Below the pieces are notes generated by a model. The model was not told the DNA's origin. It searched no databases and saw only the letters and a list, made by a program, of their open reading frames with translations. Of a stretch of 64,000 nucleotides of DNA, positions 25,745-34,400 are shown piece after piece. The translations under genes and the position numbers were made by a program. Position 1 is the first letter of the stretch. Each line of letters starts with the position of its first letter. Source of the stretch: a virus; the IMG/VR virus record IMGVR_UViG_3300046005_000547, positions 170,736 through 234,735 of that record. One strand, 5' to 3'.

Positions 25745-25838
25745 ATTGTTGTTTTAAGATGTATTAAATGTATCCTGTAGAGTTGATTGACATAATAAGG
25801 AAAGATTCCATTAGAGCGGATTATTGGACAAATAATGG
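25745..25838. repeat. R2 structured repeat, copy 1
   Basis: Shares TTGTTGTTTTAAGATG, TATCCTGTAGAGTTGATTGACA and TTATTGGACAAATAATGG with seven other copies. Lies between terminator B and promoter A. Confidence 0.7.
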
Positions 25839-25883
25839 ATGTTAATGATTCAACATAGAATTGATATATTGTAAATTTCAAAC

Positions 25884-26058
25884 AATAAAAATCCCGACAG
25901 AATTGTTCATTCTTATCGGGATCTGAGACTCAGAGATTTTATGTTGAATTATTGTATAGAATATATTCGATAAAGACATTAATATACTCTATAAAGAATC
26001 TAATAGTAATATAAAAGAATATAGAAAAACAATAGATACACTAACTGAAACGTCGACA
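25884..26058 (-). ncRNA. Putative short RNA B of the repeat array
   Basis: A predicted - strand transcript of about 175 bases, starting a few bases after TATACT at 26065-26070 (CTTTCGA at 26088-26094, 17-base spacer) and ending at a terminator (ATCCCGA / TCGGGAT, then TTTTTATT). It contains no convincing ORF. Its 5' end (ACTATGTCGACG) and the motifs CTTTATAGA and TTCAACATAAAATCTC recur in units D and E. RNA boundaries are inferred from motifs only. Confidence 0.5.
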
Positions 26059-26064
26059 TAGTCT

Positions 26065-26094
26065 AGTATACTGTATTTTTTATCATTTCGAAAG
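26065..26094 (-). promoter_or_regulatory. Repeat-array promoter B
   Basis: CTTTCGA (26088-26094), N17, TATACT (26065-26070), followed by AGACTATGTCGACG. Same layout as copies A, C, D and F. Confidence 0.65.
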
Positions 26095-26182
26095 GAGTAA
26101 TTAGACTCTGTAATAATCATATTTATTCGATATCCAGTCAATCTTAAGACGTATTCGATGTTCCTTTCGATACATGATATAA

Positions 26183-26488
26183 TCAGTTTCGATGAATAAC
26201 TTCGATAGATTCAATCTTAACATTATTTGATTTACGTCTATCCAACATATATTCATTGACATTTAATCTAACGAAATTCTCCGATCCTGATACAATCTTA
26301 AATTTACAGATAATATCATATCGACCATCAACCAAGTTTGAATTGTTAAAATTACCGTCAGTTACTCGTTTTAATATGAAGTCAATGTTTGGACTGAACC
26401 ATTTGAATCTCTTGGTAAAATCCAATCTATCTTTTGAATTTTCATATTCCTTCAAACACATCGCTCTGTACATTATCATATCCATCAT
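26183..26488 (-). CDS. Unknown small protein between repeats
   Basis: 101 residues, beta-rich C-terminal half (RYDIICKFKIVSGSENFVRL). Flanked by an R2 repeat upstream and the array promoter B downstream. Start uncertain among several clustered ATGs (MMDMIMYRAM). No known family. Confidence 0.5.
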   Translation of the reverse strand: MMDMIMYRAMCLKEYENSKDRLDFTKRFKWFSPNIDFILKRVTDGNFNNSNLVDGRYDIICKFKIVSGSENFVRLNVNEYMLDRRKSNNVKIESIEVIHRN

Positions 26489-26497
26489 TTAATCCAT

Positions 26498-26586
26498 CTT
26501 ATTTGTCGTTTAAACAACGTTTCCATTATATCCTGTAGAGTTGATTGACAATATCAATAATCGTCAACTATGGACAAATAATGTCC
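26498..26586. repeat. R2 structured repeat, copy 2 (divergent right half)
   Basis: Contains TTATTTGTCGTTTAAAC, TATCCTGTAGAGTTGATTGACA and GGACAAATAATG. Its left end (CATCTTATTTGTCG) also matches the 10.4 kb inverted repeat, linking the two families. Confidence 0.65.
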
Positions 26587-26619
26587 ATAATACAATAGGA
26601 ATAATAAACCTTTACGCAT

Positions 26620-26655
26620 AAAAAAATCCTAATCAACTTTTCAGCCGATTAGGAT
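26620..26655 (-). terminator. Rho-independent terminator
   Basis: Stem ATCCTAATC / GATTAGGAT with a TTTTTT tail on the - strand, immediately after the 26667 gene. Confidence 0.8.
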
Positions 26656-26666
26656 CGTATTAACAA

Positions 26667-27335
26667 TTATTTGTTTTGTTCAATAAGTTCCAACAAATTA
26701 TTGTAAGATTGACCACTATATGTTTGGAATGTCAATCTATGTTCAGTTTTGTAATCTTCAGAAGTCAATAAATCAACACCAGCTTGAGCAATTTCTCTTG
26801 GAACAATCAATGATTCGCCATTTTCAAACACGGTTTTAATAGTTGATTCCGAATCAATAGATTTATACAACTGGATTAAAATGTTTGAGAATTTTTGTTC
26901 TTCTTCGTCTTCCTCAACAATTTCGGTATCAATGATTTCTTCTTCAATATCGTCATCACCTTCTCTGTTGGTTTCATCAACCAAATCTTTCAAAATTTGA
27001 ATACCTTTTTGAAATTGAACTTGTTTAACATCAACAGTTTTTACGTCAGTTGGTTTTTTAACGGTGGTTCTTAATCTAGAACCATTAATAATGTCAGTCA
27101 AATCAACAACGATTTCAGGCAATTTGTACATTCCAACATCAGCACGATTATCTTTGAACCATTGATTTGCGCATTTAGGTGGTGAAGTTCTCCCCAACAA
27201 ATAGTTTGTTTCAAGAACCATTGGTTTAGTGATGAAAGGAACTTCTTTAGTTGAATTGTCCCAAACATAACGCAAGATTGAAGTGTATAATTCAACTGTG
27301 TTTCTTCTTTCAGTTTTGTTTTCAACGTTTGACAT
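26667..27335 (-). CDS. Paralogue family F1 member with acidic insert
   Basis: 222 residues. Keeps the family end (VFENGESLIVPREIAQAGVDL, split; YKTEHRLTFQTYSGQSYNNLLELI) and the W.KDNRADVGMYKLPEI segment matching the other members, but has an added acidic stretch (DDIEEEIIDTEIVEEDEEE). Its 5' leader is a near copy of the one at 55.4 kb. Function unknown; a highly expressed early protein is plausible from the strong promoter. Confidence 0.6.
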   Translation of the reverse strand: MSNVENKTERRNTVELYTSILRYVWDNSTKEVPFITKPMVLETNYLLGRTSPPKCANQWFKDNRADVGMYKLPEIVVDLTDIINGSRLRTTVKKPTDVKTVDVKQVQFQKGIQILKDLVDETNREGDDDIEEEIIDTEIVEEDEEEQKFSNILIQLYKSIDSESTIKTVFENGESLIVPREIAQAGVDLLTSEDYKTEHRLTFQTYSGQSYNNLLELIEQNK

Positions 27336-27345
27336 GATAATCCGC

Positions 27346-27396
27346 CTTATAATATAGTTTGTTTAAAGTTCATTGGATTCTTCCAACTTGAACTCT
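27346..27396 (-). repeat. Duplicated 5' leader, copy 1
   Basis: The stretch AAAGTTCATTGGATTCTTCC followed by AACTTGAACTCTATTATA (as read on +) is nearly identical to 55430-55468, so two unrelated genes share leader and promoter sequence. Confidence 0.75.
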
Positions 27397-27425
27397 ATTA
27401 TAGTGGTTATCTTAATCATCGAAAG
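27397..27425 (-). promoter_or_regulatory. Phage promoter (CTTTCGA-N16-TATAAT)
   Basis: CTTTCGA at 27419-27425, TATAAT at 27397-27402 on the - strand, 16-base spacer. Confidence 0.8.
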
Positions 27426-27431
27426 AGATTT

Positions 27432-28637
27432 CTATAACTCGTACAAAGAAATATTTTTATCTTCGTTACCCGTAAATTTTAACATATTTCTAGGATTATA
27501 TTTTGTTTCGAATTCTATTCTTTCTTTTTCGTCAAACCATTCATTATAATGGGAAACGCACAATTTTCCTCCAATTGATTTTTCTAAATTAAACCCCATT
27601 ATTTCTCTGGAGTTTGGTTCGTCTTTGTAATAAGTGTGGGTGTCAAAATTCAATCCTTTATCATATAATGCACTAGAATATTCTTTTTTTGTTTTTGCGA
27701 ATTCTTTCGCAAATTTACCTTTCGTATTCATAGCGATTACGAAAGGTTTAAAATTTATTTCACCTTCCCAAGAATAATATAATTTATCGTATAATTCTGC
27801 GATTTTATTGGTATTTACGTACAATTGGTAGAATAAAGGATTATGTTTTATCGTTTTTCTTAATTGACATAAACAAGTTTCTAAATTATAAATATCGATA
27901 TGGATTATAGAATTATCGTTACAATAATGATATATTTCTTTAACCTTTTCTTCGAAAAATAATAATCTATTTATGTCCGTATTTTTTGTTTTTTTAATTA
28001 TTTGCCATTCTTCTTTATTTAAAACCCAACAAAGAGCATTCCATTGCGACCAACTATTTTGGTTTTCCAACTGTAATTCCGGTATATCTATATCATAATC
28101 GAAAAACTCATACATCATTTGTTTCGTTAACCAAACCCCCATTCTACCGTATCCATGTAAACTTTGTAATTCTTCGGTTAAATTATTGAAATTAGTTATA
28201 GGATTTCCAGTTTTGGTTAATTTTTCAAAATGTTCGATTATGTCAATGTTTTCGTATCGTTCTTTTAAATCTTTAAATAATCCGACAAAATTCCTATAAC
28301 ATTTCAAAGTATCAGTCGCGTAGAAACATCTTTTCGAATTATTTTCAACGAATTCGTTTATTTCTTCTACAGAAGTTTCTAAAAAATTAGGAAACTTCTG
28401 TAGAATTATCATTGGCCAATGACTCCGATAAGATTGACCAAAAATTAAGCAATAAAAAAGTTTTTGTTTATCTGTTAAATTCATTTCGGAAGCGATAACT
28501 TTACCATGGTGCCAATGATCTATATCTCCTTCTAACATTAAAACGTTTGTATACCTTCTAAACAATTCCATTCTATTTTCAGGTAATCTCCAATCTTTAT
28601 AATTCGATTCTTCTAATTCATAATCAAATAAACTCAT
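27432..28637 (-). CDS. Putative DNA-thymine hypermodification protein (aGPT-PPlase3-like)
   Basis: 401 residues, helical. The order of conserved pieces, R.ELFRRYTNVLMLEGDIDHW, then LTDKQKLFYCLIFGQSYRSHW and ILQKFPNFLE, followed by KRCFYATDTLKCYRN and LHGYGRMGVWLTKQMMYEFF, fits the clade 3 alpha-glutamyl/putrescinyl-thymine pyrophosphorylase-like proteins of hypermodifying phages (glycosylase-like helical fold). It is directly upstream in position of two TET/JBP dioxygenases. The assignment is from remembered patterns; HMM search against that family is the test. Confidence 0.45.
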   Translation of the reverse strand: MSLFDYELEESNYKDWRLPENRMELFRRYTNVLMLEGDIDHWHHGKVIASEMNLTDKQKLFYCLIFGQSYRSHWPMIILQKFPNFLETSVEEINEFVENNSKRCFYATDTLKCYRNFVGLFKDLKERYENIDIIEHFEKLTKTGNPITNFNNLTEELQSLHGYGRMGVWLTKQMMYEFFDYDIDIPELQLENQNSWSQWNALCWVLNKEEWQIIKKTKNTDINRLLFFEEKVKEIYHYCNDNSIIHIDIYNLETCLCQLRKTIKHNPLFYQLYVNTNKIAELYDKLYYSWEGEINFKPFVIAMNTKGKFAKEFAKTKKEYSSALYDKGLNFDTHTYYKDEPNSREIMGFNLEKSIGGKLCVSHYNEWFDEKERIEFETKYNPRNMLKFTGNEDKNISLYEL

Positions 28638-28725
28638 TATTTTTTTCCTTTATCTTATTTGGTTTAATCTTCATTTAGAAATCTATTTAATAATATATTT
28701 GCGTTCGCTGTTATATCTCCAGTAA

Positions 28726-28764
28726 AACGAAAAATGGAGAAACCCGTTAAGGTCTCTCCAATCT
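28726..28764 (-). terminator. Rho-independent terminator
   Basis: Stem TGGAGAGACC / GGTTTCTCCA with a TTTTT tail on the - strand after the first TET/JBP gene. Confidence 0.75.
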
Positions 28765-28767
28765 TAT

Positions 28768-30138
28768 TTAAAAGAATTCATCCAATGATGTAGATTCAAA
28801 TTCATCTTTAAGGTCTTGATGATATTCATCAATCCATTGTTGCCCTTTCTCATGTTCTAATAAGAAATCGTACCATTCTTTCGATGTCCACATTTTTTGG
28901 AAAACGCCGTTCCAAAGTGGGCGCCATAATGGATGCGTCTCATCTTTACGTCTGGTGTCAACAAACAAACGTCTATAATCTTCATATTCCTTTGAACCCA
29001 GACCCAACATGTCTTCTCTGAAATAAGCAATAACAGAAATACGTTCACCACCTTCTTCGGTTTGAATGAATTCAGTGTTTCCATGTAAAATTTCATGATT
29101 ATTGATTAAACATAAATCTCTTGGTCTAATGTTAACTGCAATTCTATATGCAGGAAACACTAGATAACAACCTTCATAATTCTCATTTTTAGATAACACC
29201 AATAGATTTGAGAACCCTGATGTCAAATCACCGGCATCAAAATGATAATGCGTACGAAACGATTTATTTACAGTCACTGTTGTAAATACGGTTTCGGGAA
29301 TCAAAAATGCTGGATCCATTTTGTCGGCAGCTGCTCTCTGGTTACCCCATCTCCAAGGTAATAATTCCTTGAATCCTCCATTCAAACGTTTGAAAAATGG
29401 AAATGATAATTTGAATTTATCAAAATGATGGTCGGTGTATCCGGTTGCTCTACCATAAGGGATTCGTGGGTATCTTGAATACCATCCAGCAATACCAGAA
29501 TATGCTGGAGCAGCATAAACTGTATTAGACACCCAATTTTTCATTACAAATAATGCTCGTTCTTTGGCATCTTCTTGGTCCATGGATTCTAATTCTGAAA
29601 CCAATTCATCAAATTTAAAATTGTCTGGAGTTTTATTAGTCAACCATACAGAAGTTCTTAAACCGTTGTTAGATGAATTATCTTGTTGTTTGAGTTGTTC
29701 TAATGGATCCGAACCGTCTAATGTACTTGTTCTATCAATAAAGTATTCTAAAATATCATGTTGACGTTTAGTGAATCGTTCGCGTCGTTCATTATCTGTT
29801 ATTTCTTCTAACATACCAGCAGCAAGTCCGCGATTGTTAGATAATACAGCAGCATCTCTTAATCCGCCGTACGCTCCATCGTGTTCTTCAATAGTGAAAA
29901 ATCCTTTACGATATTTAAATGCGATACGCCGTTCATCAGAACCTTTATCGCATGAATTACATTCAGATACACAAGTTGCTTTGGTTGATAAATCGCATAA
30001 TGGTTCCATGTATACATCAACGTCTTCGTCGATATCTCCCCCAGGTCCAATTAAAATATCATAATGAGATCTATCTGCACCATGACCCAATAGGTGGTCT
30101 ACGTTATGTTTTTCTTTTGCTACAATAATTCTTGCCAT
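28768..30138 (-). CDS. TET/JBP-like 2-oxoglutarate/Fe(II) dioxygenase, copy 1
   Basis: 456 residues. A conserved N-terminal region has CDLSTKATCVSECNSCDKG, RIAFKYRKGFFT and LRDAAVLSNNRGLAAG. The double-stranded beta-helix core shows iron ligands H299-F-D301 (in HYHFDAGDL) and distal H352 (in EILHGN), with R366 for 2-oxoglutarate (GERISVIAYF). In phages this family oxidises the 5-methyl group of thymine (or 5-methylcytosine), giving 5-hydroxymethyluracil as the entry point of hypermodification. Paralogue at 32634-33995. Substrate not proven. Confidence 0.8.
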   Translation of the reverse strand: MARIIVAKEKHNVDHLLGHGADRSHYDILIGPGGDIDEDVDVYMEPLCDLSTKATCVSECNSCDKGSDERRIAFKYRKGFFTIEEHDGAYGGLRDAAVLSNNRGLAAGMLEEITDNERRERFTKRQHDILEYFIDRTSTLDGSDPLEQLKQQDNSSNNGLRTSVWLTNKTPDNFKFDELVSELESMDQEDAKERALFVMKNWVSNTVYAAPAYSGIAGWYSRYPRIPYGRATGYTDHHFDKFKLSFPFFKRLNGGFKELLPWRWGNQRAAADKMDPAFLIPETVFTTVTVNKSFRTHYHFDAGDLTSGFSNLLVLSKNENYEGCYLVFPAYRIAVNIRPRDLCLINNHEILHGNTEFIQTEEGGERISVIAYFREDMLGLGSKEYEDYRRLFVDTRRKDETHPLWRPLWNGVFQKMWTSKEWYDFLLEHEKGQQWIDEYHQDLKDEFESTSLDEFF

Positions 30139-30164
30139 ATGTTTGCCCTTTTGTTTAAAATTAC

Positions 30165-30194
30165 ATTATACTCTATAATGTTTAAAATAGAAAT
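30165..30194 (-). promoter_or_regulatory. Possible promoter for the first TET/JBP gene
   Basis: TATAAT at 30165-30170 and ATTTCTA at 30188-30194 on the - strand, 17-base spacer; weak -35 box. Confidence 0.4.
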
Positions 30195-30228
30195 CTTCTT
30201 AATACATTACATATAATACACAAATCTA

Positions 30229-30263
30229 ATGGAGTTCAGAATAATATCTGAACTCCATGTTTA
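30229..30263 (-). terminator. Hairpin after the 30319 gene
   Basis: A stem ATGGAGTTCAGAT / ATCTGAACTCCAT; the following T-run is weak, so termination strength is uncertain. Confidence 0.55.
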
Positions 30264-30318
30264 TCACCAACTAATTGTCCATGTATAATTTACAGTGGAA
30301 TGTCATTTTCGATATTCA

Positions 30319-31047
30319 TTATTGTTTCCGTTTAATCAAAGTTTGTTTCCAATCAATTTCACCAGACTGGATAGCGTCATACAATTTATCGTCTAAAGAT
30401 ATTGATTCGTATGAATTATCATTGATACCTTCACCCCACATTTCTGTTTCATCTCTGTCTTCCATAATAGGTTTAAATCTGTAGAACATTCCCTCTGGTA
30501 TTAAATTGATACCAACCAAATCAATAGAAAAATACTGCATATCTTCGGAACAATTCTTATTCCATACGTTACCAGTAATGAAATCATTGTATGTGATGAC
30601 ATCTTTATTTACATTAGTTCTGAAAATAATAGTTGAATAATTATATAATTCGTTCCCAATATCAAAGAATGTTTTAATATACTCGTATTGACCGTTTCTA
30701 CCATTATCCCAATATCTTTCTTTGCGCGTTGGTGCCGTTTCAAATTCAAACAATTCGCCGTCTTCATCCATGGCAGCACAAACTGCCCAATCGTTTTTGA
30801 ATTCATAATTTAACAATCCAGGATAAATTGGTTTATCGATTGTTCCGTTGTAATGATTTACAAAATCTCTAATATCAGTATCAGAATATCCATTATCATT
30901 CAAACAATTATGAATTTCTTCAAATAATTCAATACGTTCTAATTCTTCTTTAATCAAATTTACAGGAACATTAACTTGTTGATTGGTTGATGTATCTTTC
31001 ATGTTTAAAATGTAATCCGATTGTTTGGTTGTGTTAATAATAATCAT
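30319..31047 (-). CDS. Unknown protein in the hypermodification block
   Basis: 242 residues with AGGAGAACCAA before ATG. Acidic, mixed alpha/beta, with DWAVCAAMDEDGELFEFE and GYSDTDIRDFVNHY; no motif I recognise. Lies between the two TET/JBP genes, so a link to base modification is only positional. Confidence 0.6.
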   Translation of the reverse strand: MIIINTTKQSDYILNMKDTSTNQQVNVPVNLIKEELERIELFEEIHNCLNDNGYSDTDIRDFVNHYNGTIDKPIYPGLLNYEFKNDWAVCAAMDEDGELFEFETAPTRKERYWDNGRNGQYEYIKTFFDIGNELYNYSTIIFRTNVNKDVITYNDFITGNVWNKNCSEDMQYFSIDLVGINLIPEGMFYRFKPIMEDRDETEMWGEGINDNSYESISLDDKLYDAIQSGEIDWKQTLIKRKQ

Positions 31048-31059
31048 TTGGTTCTCCTG

Positions 31060-31596
31060 TTATTTTGTTGGGTCTAAATTCATTGATGCTTTACTTCTTT
31101 TGATGGCTTGTTCTCTGGTTGGATACGCTAATCCATTTTCAATATAAAACAATGATGAATGTTCATACTTCAACGTCGTATAAAAATTAGGATTCATGTT
31201 TGCTATATAGAAAATAGACCCTTCTCTAAATCCATCTCTTTGACCGTCTTCAACAAACCAACCATTTACGTTTATTTTTGGTAATTCTTTAATTCTTCTG
31301 TATTTTACTGTTCCTGATCGATGGTCATGAAAATCGGGGTGTTCTGTACAATTAACGTATCCAAATTGTGTTAATTTTTGCCATTTTTCATATGGTGTTG
31401 AATTATGTTTCCAATCTTCTGAATATGCATCAATCATAATGTTAATATCTCTACAATCGGAGAATTCCGTTACAATACAATTATCTCGATACATTCTATT
31501 ACATTTCCCGCATTTAAATTCATTTTGGTATCTAGAATCAACGCCCTTTTTAGATATAATACCATAACAATCTTCACAATGTAATTCATCTTGCAT
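31060..31596 (-). CDS. Zinc-knuckle protein with phage-specific C-terminal domain
   Basis: 178 residues. Two CxxC pairs (CEDC at 6-9 and CGKC about 29-32) form a zinc ribbon. The C-terminal part, NVNGWFVEDGQRDGFREGSIFYI then GLAYPTREQAIKRSKASM, matches the domain in 41065-41556 (NGFEVEDG...FYY...AR.RAKSM.G.DP). This GF-VEDG...A-domain is frequent in phage hypothetical proteins. Function unknown. Confidence 0.6.
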   Translation of the reverse strand: MQDELHCEDCYGIISKKGVDSRYQNEFKCGKCNRMYRDNCIVTEFSDCRDINIMIDAYSEDWKHNSTPYEKWQKLTQFGYVNCTEHPDFHDHRSGTVKYRRIKELPKINVNGWFVEDGQRDGFREGSIFYIANMNPNFYTTLKYEHSSLFYIENGLAYPTREQAIKRSKASMNLDPTK

Positions 31597-31626
31597 TTCT
31601 TATACTCTTAAAATTAACATATTTCT

Positions 31627-31655
31627 ATTATACTTTATAAAACGAAATAAGAAAG
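31627..31655 (-). promoter_or_regulatory. Phage promoter (CTTTCTT-N16-TATAAT)
   Basis: CTTTCTT at 31649-31655 and TATAAT at 31627-31632 on the - strand with 16-base spacer. Confidence 0.65.
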
Positions 31656-31659
31656 AATC

Positions 31660-32577
31660 TTATGTAATAAAAGTATGGTTTGTTGATTTAATATGTCTAG
31701 TTACATGGGATAGACTGTTTGTTTTAAATGAACAATCTTTACAATAATGCATTACATCAGGCGTTCTATTTGGATTTCTATCAGGATTTTGTTTACAATT
31801 ATCATTATGATATTTTGTTATAATCGTTTTATTTTCAGATTCAAATCCACAAACATTACAAAAATGTTTCTTTACGTTTCTATCTGGATTCTGTTTACAA
31901 TTATCTCCATGGTATCTAACATAATTACCTTTATTAGAATACACAAATTCTTCAGAACAATGAATACAAACAAATTTCGGTTCAATCGTGTCTAAGAATG
32001 ATTTGGTTTCCAACATTTTCTTGTTCATTCTATCTCGTTCTTCAGATGACATATTAACATGCCATTCTGTAACAAGTTCAGATCTTAAATCTTTTATGTA
32101 ACTTTGACTGATTCTAATTTTCTCACTAATTGCATTTTGTTCTTCTTGCGTTCGTTTGGAAATAGTGTCAGCAATTTGATTCTTAATCCTTAATTTTTCT
32201 TCTTCTGATTTGGATTTTAAATTTTTAGAATGTTCTATATTTTTGAAAATAGACAATTCAGAATATTGTCTACTTGTGATTCCTTTTTGGTATACTCTAC
32301 ACAATTTATGTAAAGTAGGAAACGATTTCTTTAATATCCAATGGGCAACATAATGTTGACGTTTTGTTAAAATTATTCTATTCCAAGGAAATAATGTAAA
32401 ACATTCAAATTCAGGAAACATATCACTACCTCTAGGTAAAATATGATGTTTGTCTGTATGTTTCATCTTAGGGTGATTCTTTCCTTGTAAAGATGTAATA
32501 AATTTTATGTATCTATTCAGATAATGTATATTGTGCGGTTTGGTGTGTAAATGTTCTATAAATGTATTGTTGTTCAT
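31660..32577 (-). CDS. HNH homing endonuclease with three zinc knuckles
   Basis: 305 residues. The HNH core is KHHILPRGSDMF...TLFPWNRIILTKRQHYVAHWILKK (split), the pattern of free-standing phage HNH homing endonucleases. The C-terminus has three Cys/His knuckles: CIHC...HGDNCKQNPDRN, CNVC...HNDNCKQNPDRN and CKDC...H...TNH, presumably DNA binding. It lies between a hypothetical gene and the second TET/JBP gene, so it probably inserted between the duplicated dioxygenase units. The knuckles resemble those of the 44570 endonuclease. Confidence 0.8.
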   Translation of the reverse strand: MNNNTFIEHLHTKPHNIHYLNRYIKFITSLQGKNHPKMKHTDKHHILPRGSDMFPEFECFTLFPWNRIILTKRQHYVAHWILKKSFPTLHKLCRVYQKGITSRQYSELSIFKNIEHSKNLKSKSEEEKLRIKNQIADTISKRTQEEQNAISEKIRISQSYIKDLRSELVTEWHVNMSSEERDRMNKKMLETKSFLDTIEPKFVCIHCSEEFVYSNKGNYVRYHGDNCKQNPDRNVKKHFCNVCGFESENKTIITKYHNDNCKQNPDRNPNRTPDVMHYCKDCSFKTNSLSHVTRHIKSTNHTFIT

Positions 32578-32589
32578 GTTTAGTAATAA

Positions 32590-32625
32590 TTGAAAAATGG
32601 AGATAGAATTGACCTATCTCCATGT
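32590..32625 (-). terminator. Rho-independent terminator
   Basis: Stem ATGGAGATAG / CTATCTCCAT with TTTTT on the - strand, after the second TET/JBP gene. Confidence 0.8.
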
Positions 32626-32633
32626 GTATATTA

Positions 32634-33995
32634 TTATCCCATTAGATCTTCTAATGAAACTGATTCGAATTTGTCTTTTAAATCTTGATGATATTCATCT
32701 AACCATTGTTGTCCTTTATCGTGAATCAATAAGAAATCATACCATTCTTTTGAGTCAAACATATGAGGATAAACCCCATTAAAGAATTCATGCCATTTTG
32801 GATTTGTTTTATCATGTTTAGAATTTTCAACAAATTGTTTTCTATGGTCTTCATATTCTTTAGAACCACATTCTAACAATCCATGTCTAAAATATGAGAT
32901 GACGCTTACTCTATGTGCATCTGGTTCATTTTTGATAATTTTTGTATTACCATGCATGATTTTACTATTATCGACAATTAACAAATCTCCTGGTCTTACA
33001 TTAACAGCAATTCTATATTCAGGGAATACTAGATACCCACCAGAGTAATTATCATTGTTAGATAATACCAACAAATTAGAAATAGCATCCTGTAAATTGG
33101 CTGCATCGAAGTGGCAACCCGTAACCCACGTGTTATTTACAGTTAGAGTGGTGAACACTGTTTCGGGAATCAAAAATGCTGGATCGATTTTATCTGTGGC
33201 ATCTTTTTGTAATTGCCATCTTCTTGGCATTAAATCTCTGAATCCTCGATTTAATGACTGGATAAATGGGTAACATTTTTTAAATTTATCAAAATGATGG
33301 TCTGTATAAGCAGTAGCTCTACCATAAGGTTGACGAGGATATCTACTCCACCACCCACAAACTCCACTCATGGCAGGAACCGCCATTGACGTTCCAGATA
33401 CATGTTTCTTATGGATTCGGATAGCTTCTGCTTGAGCATCTTCTCTACTCATCTTTGATAATGAATCCACCCATGATTCAAAATCAAACATTTCCTCACC
33501 ATACAGAACCCAGACGACACCCTTTGTTACAGTGGTATCATCTTTACGTTTCCGTAATTCAGATAATGTATCGTCATCATATAATGAATCTAACGGATTC
33601 ATGAAGTAATCAAAGATTGAACGTTGGTAATCAGATACATAATTACGTTTGGCATCTTTGTTGTTCGATTTATCGCGTTCTGTATATTTACCAGCAGCAG
33701 TTCCTCTATTGTTTGAAATAGTGGCAGCATCTTTCAATCCTTCTAATGCCATGTCTTGTTCTTCTTTTGTGAAGAAGTTCTTACGAAACTTGAACGCAAC
33801 TCTGAATTCATCAATACCTTTATCGCATGAATGACATTCAGATACACAATCAAGTTTTGTTGATAGGTCACAGACTGGTGGAGTATAAACGTCCGCATCT
33901 GATTCAATTAAAACATCATAAAATGAATCATCAATGAATGTTCCCAGTAAATGTTCACAATCAAGTTTTTCTTTTGCTACAATAATTTGAACCAT
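32634..33995 (-). CDS. TET/JBP-like 2-oxoglutarate/Fe(II) dioxygenase, copy 2
   Basis: 453 residues, paralogous along its length to 28768-30138. It has CDLSTKLDCVSECHSCDKG, LKDAATISNNRGTAAG, the iron motif GCHFDAANL, distal His in KIMHGN and the 2-OG Arg in AHRVSVISYF. All catalytic residues are kept, so both copies look active, perhaps on different substrates or steps (for example two oxidation levels or thymine versus cytosine). Start preceded by AAGAGCAGGATAACAAAT. Confidence 0.8.
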   Translation of the reverse strand: MVQIIVAKEKLDCEHLLGTFIDDSFYDVLIESDADVYTPPVCDLSTKLDCVSECHSCDKGIDEFRVAFKFRKNFFTKEEQDMALEGLKDAATISNNRGTAAGKYTERDKSNNKDAKRNYVSDYQRSIFDYFMNPLDSLYDDDTLSELRKRKDDTTVTKGVVWVLYGEEMFDFESWVDSLSKMSREDAQAEAIRIHKKHVSGTSMAVPAMSGVCGWWSRYPRQPYGRATAYTDHHFDKFKKCYPFIQSLNRGFRDLMPRRWQLQKDATDKIDPAFLIPETVFTTLTVNNTWVTGCHFDAANLQDAISNLLVLSNNDNYSGGYLVFPEYRIAVNVRPGDLLIVDNSKIMHGNTKIIKNEPDAHRVSVISYFRHGLLECGSKEYEDHRKQFVENSKHDKTNPKWHEFFNGVYPHMFDSKEWYDFLLIHDKGQQWLDEYHQDLKDKFESVSLEDLMG

Positions 33996-34022
33996 ATTTG
34001 TTATCCTGCTCTTGGAGTATTG

Positions 34023-34400
34023 TTAAAGAATTTTGAATTTAGACATTTGAATGTTTCTTAGTTGTTGAACATTTTGATTTACAACTACATCAACTGTTGA
34101 ATATCTATCGGAAGTAGAAACTAATTGTTCTGTTTCGGATAATTTAGAATTCATTGAATATAATAATTCAGTTTCTTCATATTTGTTCCAAATCTTGGAT
34201 ACAACATTTTCATTTAATGTTGCTTCAATACAATAACCAGTTACATTACATCTGAATCTTAAATTTGGATCCGTAATAGATTTGTTGAAGTATCCACAAT
34301 TTTTACATTGTTCTTTAATGGATAAATGTTCAACGTATCTCATACAGGTTGGAGCCACTGAATTAGTGGCTGTGATAATTTTATATCTAAATGATTTCAT
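34023..34400 (-). CDS. Small Cys-containing unknown protein
   Basis: 125 residues with a knuckle-like C-K-N-C-G-Y pattern and a later C..TGYC. Overlaps the helicase stop by one base, so it is coupled to helicase translation. Function unknown. Confidence 0.55.
   Translation of the reverse strand: MKSFRYKIITATNSVAPTCMRYVEHLSIKEQCKNCGYFNKSITDPNLRFRCNVTGYCIEATLNENVVSKIWNKYEETELLYSMNSKLSETEQLVSTSDRYSTVDVVVNQNVQQLRNIQMSKFKIL

Noticed and set aside
30275-30484. A 69-codon + strand ORF
   Set aside because: Overlaps the end of the leftward gene 30319-31047 in antisense; no RBS.
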